Below are positions 1-11,300 of a DNA stretch of 64,000 nucleotides, in pieces. Made by a program: the position numbers and the translations under genes. The notes below the pieces were generated by a model. The model had not been told where the DNA came from and made no database searches. It saw nothing but the letters and a program-made list of their open reading frames with translations. The DNA comes from Trichostrongylus colubriformis. Taxonomy: Eukaryota > Nematoda > Chromadorea > Rhabditida > Trichostrongylidae. Each line of letters begins with the position of its first letter. Position 1 is the stretch's first letter. The stretch is from positions 15,793,863 through 15,857,862 of the forward strand of contig OZ022256.1 of assembly GCA_963978905.1 (NCBI GenBank), written 5' to 3'.

Positions 1-27
1 ATGCTACAGAAAAACGCAATTTTCCGA

Positions 28-296
28 GGTGTGTACCCTTATGTCAAGATTTCGCACGATGACGAGTTCGTCATCGGACGCGCAAAGCTTGTACACATTG
101 CGTGCGACGCAACATGTACAAGCTTTGCGCGTCGCGGTAATTGGATCCTAGAACGATTACACGGTAATGCTAGGGACACAATACGCACTTGACTTATAAT
201 CGCTCCCAGACCCATTAACATGGCGCCTTTAGCTCGTCCGTATTGCTTCGCCTGTGGCATGCCGCGGTGCGAAATCTTGACATAAGGGTACACACC
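28..296. mobile_element. MITE, family A (GGGTGTGTACCCTTATGTC ends), copy 1
   Basis: The left end reads GGTGTGTACCCTTATGTCAA and the right end is its inverted complement (CTTGACATAAGGGTACACACC). The ~270-bp interior has no credible coding frame and resembles the interior of copy 2 at 21647-21886, including the block around 140-290. The flanks share an imperfect 9-mer around ATTTTCC, consistent with a degraded target duplication. It is non-autonomous; the superfamily is inferred only from the 9-bp duplication of copy 2 (hAT or Mutator type). Confidence 0.75.
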
Positions 297-444
297 CGAT
301 TTTCCTAGACAATACCTTTAACTATGTACACACAAAGGAAAGTGAGAAGGTGCTCCATGTCCGACTCTCCATTAATCTCGGCATTTTAAATTGAGTGAGA
401 AGGGGTTGGCGTTCAGTACAGCATGATGTGTGCAGCAACAAAGA

Positions 445-1042
445 CAGCAATTTATTTACGCTGGAAGTCACCATGGGCATGGCATGATGACAATTTGCCG
501 GGTATAACGTAGTGTAAATTTCCACTGACGATTTGTCAAATTAGCTGTATCAGAGCTACCATCAATTCAATCAGTTGGACAAATCTCTTGAAACAGAATG
601 CCCGTGATACTTTTCAAATAGTTTTTTTCAAATATACTATCCCCAAAGTTGTGAAGGGCAAAAGCTCCGGTCTCGGACGGGATCGGACCCGCACTTCATG
701 ATTAATAACTTTCGCACCGCGAGCTGCGGCGAAAATCGGCAGCAGCAATTTGTTTACGCTGGAAGTCACCATGGGCATGGCATGATGACAATTTGCCGGG
801 TATAACGTAGTGTGAATTTCCACTGACGATTTGTCAAATTAGCTGTATCAGAGCTACCATCAATTCAATCAGTTGGACAAATCTCTTGGAACAGAATGCC
901 CGTGATACTTTTCAAATAGTTTTTTTCAAATATACTATCCCCAAAGTTGTGAAGAGCAAAAGCTCCGGTCTCGGACGGGATCGGACCCGCACTTCATAAT
1001 TAATAACTTTCGCACCGCGAGCTGCGGCGAAAATCAGCAGCT
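445..1042. repeat. Tandem duplication, two 298-bp units
   Basis: The segment beginning CAGCAATTTATTTACGCTGG at 445 is repeated from 743 with few differences, giving a period of 298 bp. Each unit ends with a block (about 661-730 and 959-1028) that, on the minus strand, contains GGTCCGATCCC, a good match to the tRNA B-box. This suggests that each unit carries a degenerate tRNA-derived SINE head. A related motif (GGTTCGAGTCCCG) occurs at 26932. No protein is encoded. Confidence 0.85.
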
Positions 1043-1159
1043 ATCATTAATCAAAAACATCAAAATCATTGTCCCCTAAACTTTTGCTCCACCAACTGAA
1101 AGGTATTTCTGATCTCTTCGGCAACAGCTTTTCATGGGGAGTGTTTTAGTAAGACTAAC

Positions 1160-1703
1160 TGGAATTTTGATCATGAGCTCTTCTTCGAGCAGCTCCGCAT
1201 TCAGTCGACCATGTTCTACGTTTCTTTGAGGAAGTGGTGTTGGTTGTAGGAAGACTATTTCATCTGAAATGATTAGGTTCAATCAAGTACATGGCTTTAT
1301 CTATGTACCTGTTATGGGCTCACCATGAACGTTGAACATCGGCCCTACTCTTCCAGATGTGTCCAGCACCTCGGCAAAAATCACATCTCCTGAAGTGGTC
1401 GCTGACGCTTCTACGGCTTCTTCTGACGCAATCGCCGTTGTGTTTAAGGACTCCTGCGAGTCAACGTCATCGGAAGTTTCTTCTGCAGTGAATGGCGTCA
1501 TCAGCCTGGCATTGACGAAGCCATTTTCATTTGGTCCATGCTCTTCTGCAGAATCTTTCTGTAAAGGGAAAAACTGTTAGAAACACGCAGAACATAATGT
1601 GACTAATAAACACCTTCTCCAGCGGAATCTCCTCCAATGATGCATCCTTCTTGGTGTACACAATCTGGTTCACGGCTCTAACTCGTATGGTCCAAGAAAA
1701 CGG
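1160..1703 (-). CDS. Partial unrecognised gene, three internal exons
   Basis: Three exons on the minus strand join in phase: 1703-1614 (90 nt), 1558-1324 (235 nt) and 1263-1160 (104 nt), each bounded by AG acceptors and GT donors (gtgttt, gtgagc, gttagt). The 143 encoded residues start with PFSWTIRVRAVNQIVY, pass through a Ser/Thr/Glu-rich acidic stretch (about residues 55-85, with EETSDDVDSQ) and end in a Glu/Leu-rich segment (LNAELLEEELMIKIP). There is no ATG in the first exon and no stop in the last. Earlier exons should therefore lie to the right (or a different 5' end exists), and later ones beyond repeats to the left or outside the window. The phase agreement across two introns is the main evidence for a real gene. 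I do not recognise the family; the low-complexity middle suggests a linker or disordered region. Confidence 0.65.
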
Positions 1704-1737
1704 CTGAAATGGTAGCCTGCTGGAGAATTGATGAAGC

Positions 1738-1909
1738 TACGTTCACACTTTGTGATGTCGGCGGCAGGGCGTGGCTGCGCGTCTCTGCGTCCCCGTCTAT
1801 GCCACCTGTCTCTTTGCCTGCGTCGTCTCTGCACCTCCTCCGTGCCACTCTGCTTCGCTGCGTGTTAATGCAGCAACGATCTGCCAGCGCAAGTTATGAA
1901 CGCGGGCCT
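1738..1909. mobile_element. Short GC-rich repeat, family B (CGTTCACACTTT ends)
   Basis: The left end CGTTCACACTTT and the right end AAGTTATGAACGCGGGCC are approximate inverted complements. The interior (GGCAGGGCGTGGCTGCGCGTCTCTGCGTC...) matches the left part of the larger element at 22964-23416. It lies just upstream of the first visible exon of the minus-strand gene. Confidence 0.55.
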
Positions 1910-2406
1910 AACTTTTCGTATGTTATACAGTGCTGAATTTTTCTTACTTTTTTCCTCACTGAGCGGTCTGACGGCGATGAGCTGTTTCCTGACCACAACT
2001 CGGGAGGCACTGTGGCAAGATCGTCTGAAAAGGACAAGTATTGAGAATGTCGGCATGTAAGAATAGCTGATTATTTTGGTTTGCACAAAACGTAAAAGAT
2101 CTTTTCGTGAAGGCTGGCAGTCTTTCTTCTCTCCTCACCCAAGGCAGTGCCTCCAAATTTTAAAAAGCACCGTTGCTGCTGCAGAAGAGGATCATGTAAA
2201 GCGGCTGCTGCGTCGCACTGCAGCTGTATTACTTGTTTTTTTTTGCTTGTAAATTCACCACAGCAAATAGCGTTTTATGCCAGTTAACCACCAACCAGTT
2301 CTTACCGAGTGTATCGGTCATGCAAGAAGCGGACTACCTACTATTTGAGGATACAAAGAAGGTAATCGAACAAAACGCATTCAACTCGAAAGCACATCAC
2401 GCAGTG

Positions 2407-2832
2407 TTCAGATTAGCGGCTTACTTACTTGGGAGAAGTCGATCTTGGAATAACTGCTCAGACAGTATTTTTGATGAGGCTTCACAGTGCACCCTCACGG
2501 TGTTGTGCCTGCTTGCGTGAACACATCCCAGCCACGCCCACCCAACCAAATCACCCCTGGCCTTAAACGAACCAATTCCCAACGTGGCGCTCACGTGGAG
2601 AAGGAAACTTGCGATTAAGATGATTTAATCAAACAGCCATGATGAACGCAGCTCCCCATTGGAAATTCGCTCGTCCAAAGCCAGGTGTGATTCGGTTGGA
2701 TGGTCGTGCTTGGTTGTGCTCAAGCAGGCACAACACCGTAGGGATGTACCGTGAAGCCGCAACAAAGGTGCAACCTGAGCAGTTATCTGAGGACCTACTT
2801 GTCCCAAGAAAGTAAGCCCACTAATCAGACTA
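2407..2832. mobile_element. Fold-back element with ~145-bp inverted arms
   Basis: The arm 2407-2560 (with AACTGCTCAG, GGCTTCAC and CGGTGTTGTGCCTGCTTG) is repeated in inverse complement at 2685-2832, separated by ~125 bp. Arm identity is moderate to high, with small indels. No transposase is seen. The outer edge motif CCCACTAATCAGACTAT also occurs at 21907. Confidence 0.7.
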
Positions 2833-4520
2833 TCGCGTGGTGTCCCTTTAAGAATCTATATATGTATCTTCTAGAACATTGGATAAAAAGTAGTATAACT
2901 AGAAATTCCCACCTGTAACAGGCTGAAGATCATTTGTACAACGAATACCGTAAAAATGGATCAGAATAAAGATAATCAGCATCGTCGTTGATCCTTGACA
3001 CGTCTTGTTTTGCTAATCCACATTGCTTTTCATGCTGAGTAGAATGAAACAGCCCCTGTAACTGTGTTAAGATGACTTAAGATTTTAGAAACGAAATGTG
3101 CATCACGATCGGCTGGTTTGGAAAGGTATAATGGTGGACGGTGAGGGTGTATGTCATTAATGCACAAAATTCGCGTTACGGCGTCCAGCATGCGACGCGA
3201 TGGCGCAAGCTATGCGCGCCGTATTGCATGGAATCTAAAGCGGTGACGAAGCTCAGCGCTTTATTCTAGGCGTAATCGCTTCAGGACTCAACTAGGGCCA
3301 CACGCGGCCGCGTGAATCTTCTGTCCTAATAGCACACTCTCTGTACGGTGACAGTTTGAAGAAAGAAATCACTTTGAAAAGGGCGGCATGCAGCTGCATG
3401 CACCGTCTCGGTTAGCATGCAAGTTGAGCGGAATATTCATGTAAAATGCTCCTTACCCACAACAAATTCTGGTCACGCCCCTGCATGTTAAAATGTGAAT
3501 TTTGCGAAGCATTTCTCTCGGTACACTTGTAGCACTCATTTAGTGAGCACCTACTTGCTTTACTGGGGGTGTCAATCATCTCTTCACACTTCACAGGAAA
3601 AAGCGAAAATACAGTTGAGGAAAGACAAACGACCAACTTTGCATGTCAGGAGCTAAACAAGATCAAAATCTTCGTGAAAAAAAATCCAAATTTCCAGTAG
3701 GTCTTGTAGATTAGTAGAGAATGCCGGCAACCAGTGGCTGAGAAATGGAAGTTAGTGATGTAAAGCATGCGAGAAAAAATAATCCACTGATGCATATTTT
3801 ATTCCATTAGAATAGAAAGGAAGGGCAAGCAATATTTGAAGAAGTATTCGAGCAATACGACCCATTCTTTTCCATAACCATAAATATCCAATAATGCATA
3901 TATTGCAACTAATTCCCTGGAAAAGCTCGTCGTCAGTCGATAATCATACCGTAGCCTACCAGTACAGAGAATGATTATTGATCGGATGCCTTCTCTAGAA
4001 ATCAGCCCAGTGATTCAAAACTCGCTTAAAAAGGTGATCGACAAGTATTCCTCTGAGAATTTGCAAAAACTTCCGACTTTCTTTTTTCAACCCAGAATAT
4101 TCTCTTTGAGGGTTTTTCAACCGCAGATTGAGCCTGATGAAATGGTGGAACTGCAGTGCAATGAATATGAGATTACGTTCTTCTAGAGCCGAACAGTGCA
4201 ATGAAGTAAACGTTCCATTCCATACGATAAGAGCATCAAAACGGAGAATCAGGACGAGGAATTCATTCAATAAGTTCGTTAGATAATCAAATCATCACCG
4301 AGCAGTAGCGTGAAATAAACGTGAATCAACCTGCCCCATTGGTGACAGACAGGTTGTTCATCAAGTCGACCACTCATGAATCGATTTAATTGGAAAATCG
4401 AGAGGAATTTCATTCCTCGATTGGCACTGATTTGTATCGATTGGAATCTTTATTTCCATCCTCAACAATATTTTTTTACTCTCAAAGATATAATTTTCCT
4501 AAGTAGATAGCACAACCTAC
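2833..4520. other. Intergenic, no gene seen
   Basis: AT-rich sequence with only short chance frames. A segment at about 3170-3310 (TAATCGCTTCAGGACTCAAC and GC-rich neighbours) weakly resembles the interior of the family A MITEs, so it is probably an old fragment. I see no exon signals or RNA genes. Confidence 0.5.
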
Positions 4521-5026
4521 ATACAGTAGCGCTCAAGAGTCTTCTGCCAAATGGTTTTTCACTTGGGTTTTTCACTTGTAACTTTTTTGCGACTGGACCG
4601 ATCTAAGAGAAATTTTAGTATGTTGTACTTGGAGAAACTGCTTGTCAGATATACTATTTCGGCGCTCAAAGGTGTAAGTTACGTGGTTAAATGCAATTTT
4701 ATGTTTTTGGAGTGTCATCCCTATGCCGTCCCGCTGTGCCGCTGTCATCAAAATTCGTGGTCTTTCTACAAAATATTTATGTTCTCTGAGGCTTGCTCGT
4801 TTTGTTTTTGTAAAGAAAGCCGTTTTTCTTGAACAAGCCTTTTACTTTTTTTCGGTGGTCTTGTAGTAAATTCTTGTAAAAAACCATGAAAAAAGTCAAG
4901 CAGCACAAAGGAAATGTTGACAATAGGTTCAGGCACCACATATTAAAATTTTGTCAGATCTGGTCAAGTAGAAAAAAAGTTATGACAAAAAAGTGTTTGG
5001 TCGAAGACTTTTGAGCGCTACTGTAT
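4521..5026. mobile_element. MITE, family C (ACAGTAGCGCTCAAAAGT ends), copy 1
   Basis: The left end ACAGTAGCGCTCAAGAGTCT and the right end AGACTTTTGAGCGCTACTGT are inverted complements flanked by AT/TA dinucleotides, the pattern of Tc1/mariner-type elements. The ~506-bp interior is non-coding and matches copy 2 in reverse orientation. Confidence 0.85.
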
Positions 5027-5613
5027 ATACAAGTTCCATGAAAAACCACAAGTTATGCAAGTGCGTAAGTAGGTATCATGCACATAAATATAAAATAAAA
5101 ATATGCTTCGCTTATTCATGACTTCTAGCACGGTCAAAAATGGAGCAAGGATATTTTTCGAGAAATACGATCCCGAAATCTACCGCGACGATTTTGTTCG
5201 TTTAGAATCGATAATCATACTTCTACTATCCCAAAGATGTTGTAAATCGATCGACGTTCTTTTCTCTAAAGATCGCTCCGAAATCGCTAAAAAGGGATGG
5301 TTGTGAGGATCAACGCAAAACCAATGAGAAACCCCTTTCGGGGAATTCTCAACCTACGCTTGACCATGGTCTCTGGTTCGAGTTTCTGCTTGATTAACCA
5401 ATCCTAAAACCCAAAACTACCCTTTACTCGAGTGAAATATGTCAAGAGATTGAATATGTATCATGGATAATCCACAAACACCTACTGGGATACATTTGAG
5501 CATTGGTTGTCATACTTGTTCTGTACACTGTAATGTGGGCCATGCACTTAGTTTCTATCCCGGAAACTGGAAGTACTCCTATACTCACTAAATAGAACTT
5601 CATACAATATATA

Positions 5614-6120
5614 TACAGTAGCGCTCAAAAGTATTCGACCACCACTTTCCGTCATAACTTTTTTCTACTCGAGCAAATTTGAGAAAATTTTAATATGTAG
5701 TGCCTGAACGTATTGTCATCATTTCCTTCTACTTGTGTGCCGCTTGACTCTTTTCATGGTTTTTTACAAGAATTTACTATAAGATCACCGAAAAAAGAAA
5801 AATGCTTGGTCGACAAAAACGGCTTTCTTTACAAAAACAAAACGATCAAGTCTCAGAGAACATCAATATTTCGTAGAAATACCACGACTTTTGATGACAG
5901 CGACACAGCGTAACGGCATAGCGATGGCAGTCCGAAAGCAAAAAATTGCATTTAACCACGTAACCTACACCGTTGAGCGCCAAAATAGTATATTTAGTAT
6001 GCAGTGTCTCCAAGTACAACATACTAAAATTTCTCTTAGATCGGTGCAGTTGCAAAAAAGTTACAAGTGAAAAACCCAAGTGAAAAACCATTCGGCCGAA
6101 TACTTTTGAGCGCTACTGTA
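5614..6120. mobile_element. MITE, family C, copy 2 (inverted relative to copy 1)
   Basis: The left end TACAGTAGCGCTCAAAAGTA and the right end TACTTTTGAGCGCTACTGTA are near-perfect inverted repeats. The block at 5930-6100 is the reverse complement of 4530-4740. The TA flanks and ~507-bp length match copy 1, so the two are insertions of one family in opposite orientation about 0.6 kb apart. Confidence 0.85.
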
Positions 6121-8308
6121 TATATATTGCATAAAGTTGGATTTGGTTTCCTGCGGATTATATACGTGAACATTATTTGAAGAATGATTGGACAGCTTCA
6201 AACTTCGGCTCTTCTCAGCACCACAAATAGCAAGCATTTCCATAAAGATTGTAACATTCTTTACCTTCCACTACCTTTACGACTGTTGGAAAATGCACCT
6301 GCTCCTTTTACAGGCCCCTGGTGCTATAATTTTTCAAAGTTCGGAAATAAAAAGAGAGGTACAATGTAGTATCGCAGTGAGGAAAAAACCACGATGGCCA
6401 AGAAATGAAGCCTCTTTTCTGCTTGTTATTGATTGGCAGTGTCTTTACCTTTACATTCTACTCTGGTTAAGACCAGGAAGCCCTGGCTTCTTGATCGTAG
6501 CCAGGCCAATATGTGTGACGAACAACACATGTCACTCAAAGGAATCTTGCCAGCAAGGCAACAGCATGCTGGCTTAGGCTCGGTATGTCGCTTCCAGCGT
6601 ACCTTTCACCTATTCGTCTCGACTAATAGGGTCTTTAACCTTCCTATAGAACGACCATTACCCTGGCAGATGTCTGAAGCCTAAGTGAACGTCCGAAAGG
6701 GTGATGAACACTGTCCTTCCGTCTGGAAACGATTTCCTTAGGCATATCCACCTCCTAAGAGATCTACTTCCCTCATTAGCTCCCTATAATGGCTCGTCTA
6801 CTACTCTCACGGAATGCCATGGATCACCCAAGACTCGATTGCCTTCTCCGAAATCTTACGTGGAAATCGATAGTCCTTGATCATTCTGGTCCCATTTAAT
6901 GTTACCGGACATTGCGATCTCATCGAATTTTCGAGAGGACTCGTATTCAGAACAAGAAAAGGCGGAGCATAGGGGTAAACGGCCTTGGAGGGCCGGATAC
7001 CCACGACTGGTCACTTTACATTCGCCAACTGCTCATTCACTCACTCGCCAGTGATCAGTTGTCTTATCCTCTCCAACATAATAGCTATAGATCGATACAG
7101 TGAATCCCGATCGCTAATGATTTCTTCGTTAACCTTGACCCATTTCTGGCGTTCTCGACGAGCTACGTGGCCGATCATGTGTTTCCTTTCTTCGCGAAAA
7201 TGCGTAGATGCCTTAATTCCCGCTAATGTTCCTGTCTTTTTGATTCATTCACCTTTACCTAGTTCAGTTCACTGAGAGCAATCCTTTAGCCCCTGCTTGG
7301 TTTAGAAACTTAACGAATTTTCTCATTTTAAAGTTTTCTGCGGGCAATTACGATTGATTTCCTTCACCTGTCAACAAGTTCCCCTACTTTACTACGTCGC
7401 TAGCTGAAACCACGAGATAATGGTTTAAGGCTTCTTCGGTTACTTTTCGGCTTCTTCCCTTTCATCGGAGGGGATCAGCCAAAGGAGTCTGAGTCCTTTC
7501 TGCATTTTGGAGCTACATGCGACCTGGTACGCACTACGATATCGCCTTATAGGAATCCCTAGAAGCTACCAGTGCTACGATTTCATTCGGCACATTACTA
7601 ATCATGTTTTTCATGTATATGGGAACGGCTATTGCACTTTGCGTAAGCTGGTGGATGGGAGGTGAGATAAGAAGCTTTCGAGTGGGGTGAATCACTTCCG
7701 ACGTGAAGTGGAACTCCCTATGGGTACGAAGAAATTGCTTTTTTCCCTTTCAGACATAGGCGAAAACGCACCTTCACCCGGCCTTCGATAATCTTGCATG
7801 CCGTGGTTTTAGAAGCACTTGGTGCAATGACCGTACAGTAATACACATTGGGCTTTTTGTCTGAAACTCTGGGGGCAATGCTTCCCCTGCAAACGTTAAC
7901 AAAGAGCGTAGATGTTATTCGTATAAAGAAATTCAAGTCAAGATATTTGAGAAATAGCACCGTGCAGTGTCATATCTGCTTATAAGGAAATACTGGGGTT
8001 TGCGACCATTTTTCGTCTTCCTTCTCTCTCCTTCAATTTCGCAAGAGAGCTGAAACTGCCGTGCAGGGGCGGTCGACCTCGCCAACGTCGTTGAAACGGA
8101 GAGAAAAACTGTAATTCTCTAAGGACTATAACCGATTGCACCAGTTTTAACGCCACTTACTCCTTCAGCAGCGCTCGGAGACATCCTTAGGCATTCTATT
8201 GAGAATTCCTAAACCTTCTGGATTTTCTTCTGAAACTTCTTGACTCCCTTCTAGAGCATTTCCCTTGAAGTGTCATTCTTCCTTCACAAACGATGTAGAC
8301 TTTTCCAA
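6121..8308. other. Upstream intergenic region of FKBP gene 1
   Basis: No gene is supported. The stretch from about 6820 to 7200 resembles 13390-13850: both contain GGTCACTTTACA followed by a GCCAGT...CAGTT block and a later CCTTGACCCA. It is probably a diverged repeat. On the minus strand 7040-7170 reads as a charged peptide with a few stops, so a decayed coding element is possible, but I cannot name it. The promoter of the FKBP gene should lie in the last few hundred bases, but no clear core motif is visible. Confidence 0.4.
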
Positions 8309-8316
8309 TTTCAGAC
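8307..8316 (+). promoter_or_regulatory. Probable spliced-leader trans-splice site, FKBP gene 1
   Basis: The string AATTTCAGAC sits directly before the ATG at 8317. A nematode-consensus TTTCAG acceptor 2 nt ahead of the start codon, with no donor-bounded upstream exon, is the usual picture of SL1 trans-splicing. The paralogue has TTTTCAGAC in the same place. Confidence 0.6.
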
Positions 8317-11300
8317 ATGCTTCTCATCGTTTCTTTGATAGTATTGGCCGGATTAGCAAGTGCAGAAGAGGAGCAGAAACTTTCCTGGAAGGTTGGTGAT
8401 GTGTTGCAAAAAATGTGGGATCAACATAAACAAAATGATGATGATGATTACGCCTTATGATGGGATCTGGTAAGCTTCCTTATTCCATATACTTGTATAT
8501 GCTAAGAAAGACCTTTTAGCCAGTTATCCCTGAAGGTTAAAAGAATGTTAAATTATTTTTGAATGCTGTGGTTATCGATTATTTCCTCTGATCTACAGGA
8601 TGAAGATGGCCTGGAAGTGAAGATCGTAAAGCCAATCAGCAAGGAAAAATGCAAAGTGGTCTCAAAACCGGGTGATGAAGTCGAGCAATTTTATCGACTG
8701 ACCGACCAAGATGGCAAGGAAATCGGTAGCAATTTCGGCAAAAAACCGTAAGTTCATCGAAATTGACGTCATTTAGAGGGAACTCGAATCTAATTAGGAA
8801 CTTTCCAGATATACCTTTGTGCTGGGTAAAAACCAAGTGATCGCTGGAATGGATCGTGCTATGACAGGCATGTGCATCGGAGAGAAGCGAAAGATCGTGA
8901 TCCCTGGAAAGCTCGGCTTTGGTGACGGAGGAAGAGAAAGGTGGGCTCAAAGCAACGTTACCATACTTGAAAATACTTCCTATGATGATACTTTGGAAAT
9001 TCCAGGAATTTCTACACTCTCCTTGGGTAAACAGTTCTGCTCCTCAAATTAGCAGGGTTAGAAACTTAAGAGCTTAGGCGAGGTCAAGTGATAGGTCGTT
9101 CGGAAAGTTCTTGCAGTGTTCGACCACAAATTTCAGATGAGCAGTAAGAACCATCAAGATGAGCGAAATTTTGTCAACAAATTACAAGCGTGTTTATTCC
9201 GGTTGCCCACAAATGTGCTGATCTAGAGGCGAAGAAGAGAGGCGAAGAATTTGTTGGAGCCCACTTCAGCAGCGCGTTAGATCTTGAAGCGTTCACCTCG
9301 AAGAAACTGTCAAGAGGTCTAAATGGTAATCAGTAGGACCAGGTCAAATGACTCATCTGGATCCCACCGAGTTTCGCAGCAACGCTCATCAAACTTCTTT
9401 AGGGTAGTTGGTGCAACATGGGGCCATGTTTTTGATCGTGCAAGGAACAGATTTCTTCCAATTAGCCAATACTGGGCTCCTGATCTGCAATGCAAGCCCA
9501 GAAAGTTTCGCCGGTATTTATAAATCGATGGTGGATTTGGCTAGCCGCATAGCAGCATAATGCCACCATGCTGACAAGGCTGATCGCTACGAGCTTGACC
9601 TTTTTCCAGCCTGGGATGAAGGGGTAGGAGACACGTTGTGGAGCCGTCGTTTGTCTATATTGATCTGAAAGCTTCAGAAAAACTCAAAACCCATTTCAGG
9701 TCATAGAAGTTACTATGCTCAAACACACCGAGACGCAGGCTTCAATAGAGTATAGTCGACCGAAAAACTCGGAAAATAAAAATTTGAAACCGCAAGAACT
9801 TTCAGAAAGTCCTAGTACATGGAAAGTGTGGCACTTGAAGATGGCGCAGATGAGTTCAAAAACGCGAATTGGTCTGCGCGCTAAAAATTGGTATTTGGGT
9901 GTCTGTGACAGTTCTACAGTATCCCTGTGCAACTGCACAAACTTGGGGATACCATAGTGAAAATTGTGTCCCACCGTGTTAAACAGCGAATACGAGACTT
10001 GAATGGCGCCTCATATCCTACTGGAGATTGTGTAAATAACTTTTTTGCCTCCGAACGGCAAGGCTCTCGGTCAGTGAATGGCTAGCCTGAGTGGAGCTCT
10101 TATTAAATTCATAGTGACCTATTCCGTAGCGTTATCTTTGATCCAATAGCCGATCAAAAAATGCACACCCTGTTCTTCTACTTACTATTTATAATTGGTG
10201 GCTATTATTTGATGACGCTCTCTTCAGAGATAACATCGCCAAAGATCAGACGCTCTTCTACACAGTGCAATTAGTCGATATTTTCCGTCCAGTACCTGGA
10301 GAGAAATGGACAACCGACGAGGGAATTTCGATTGAGGTGAATTTACGTCGAAGTTCAAACCTGATGGATGACCCTTACTATCGCTGAGCGATATCCGAAA
10401 AGAATCGGTTCTGGATGGTTTGGCGGTAAGAAATGAGTGCAGACCGGTTCTGCCCATTGTCCCTATGCGGAATATTCCGAAAAGATGACAATACCCTTTG
10501 GTTGGCCAAATGCAATGAGTTCTCAGGCATTTCTATGTTTTAAATCCACTGATCAGTATGCATCAGCTATTATAGCTATAATATGTTTATATATTAATAA
10601 CCTTAACTCGTAGTTATCAATATATCACTCATGGCCTCAAACTTGCTAACCTCAGCTAGCATTACAAGGCACAGACTGTTGCTTGACATCTGCTGACCCC
10701 AGGATCTTTTGTTGATTTACAGCGGCCAATACAGCCTGTCTGCATTAACATCGATTACAGTCCAGTTCCCGTAGGCTGACGGGGCGTGGCCCACAGAGTT
10801 GGGTGAGAGTGTGTGGCGGGGTGAGAGAGATCGATACAAGTCCGTAGGCCTCGCCCTGCCAGCCGTAATTAAATGGACTGTACATTTCATAGCGACCAGA
10901 TGTGGAAGACCAAGTAAGCGATCAAGCTATCGAGGCTTTTGGCTCATCTTCAGCTAAAATCTTCACAAAAAGCTCGATTGTATTGTTTGTTAAATGACTA
11001 ATCCTTCTTGAAGCAACAGACTGTATACAAGGGGTGGGGCCTGAAGTCACTTACTGCCAAACGGGTTTGAGCTTCTTGGTAAAAGTTTTTTTTAGTGAAT
11101 TGGTCAATTACTGGTAATTTGATAAATTACTATAGAATCCTTCGTAAAATACTATAAAATCCTGGGCGATTTGGGCTGATTTTATAATCTATTATCAATG
11201 TTCTCTATTCACAAAACTGTCCATCAGCTGTAAGAGCAGGGATTTCGTATAGACAAAGCCCAAGGTGCTGGTACCAAAAAGCCTATGTAAGTCAACAAAA

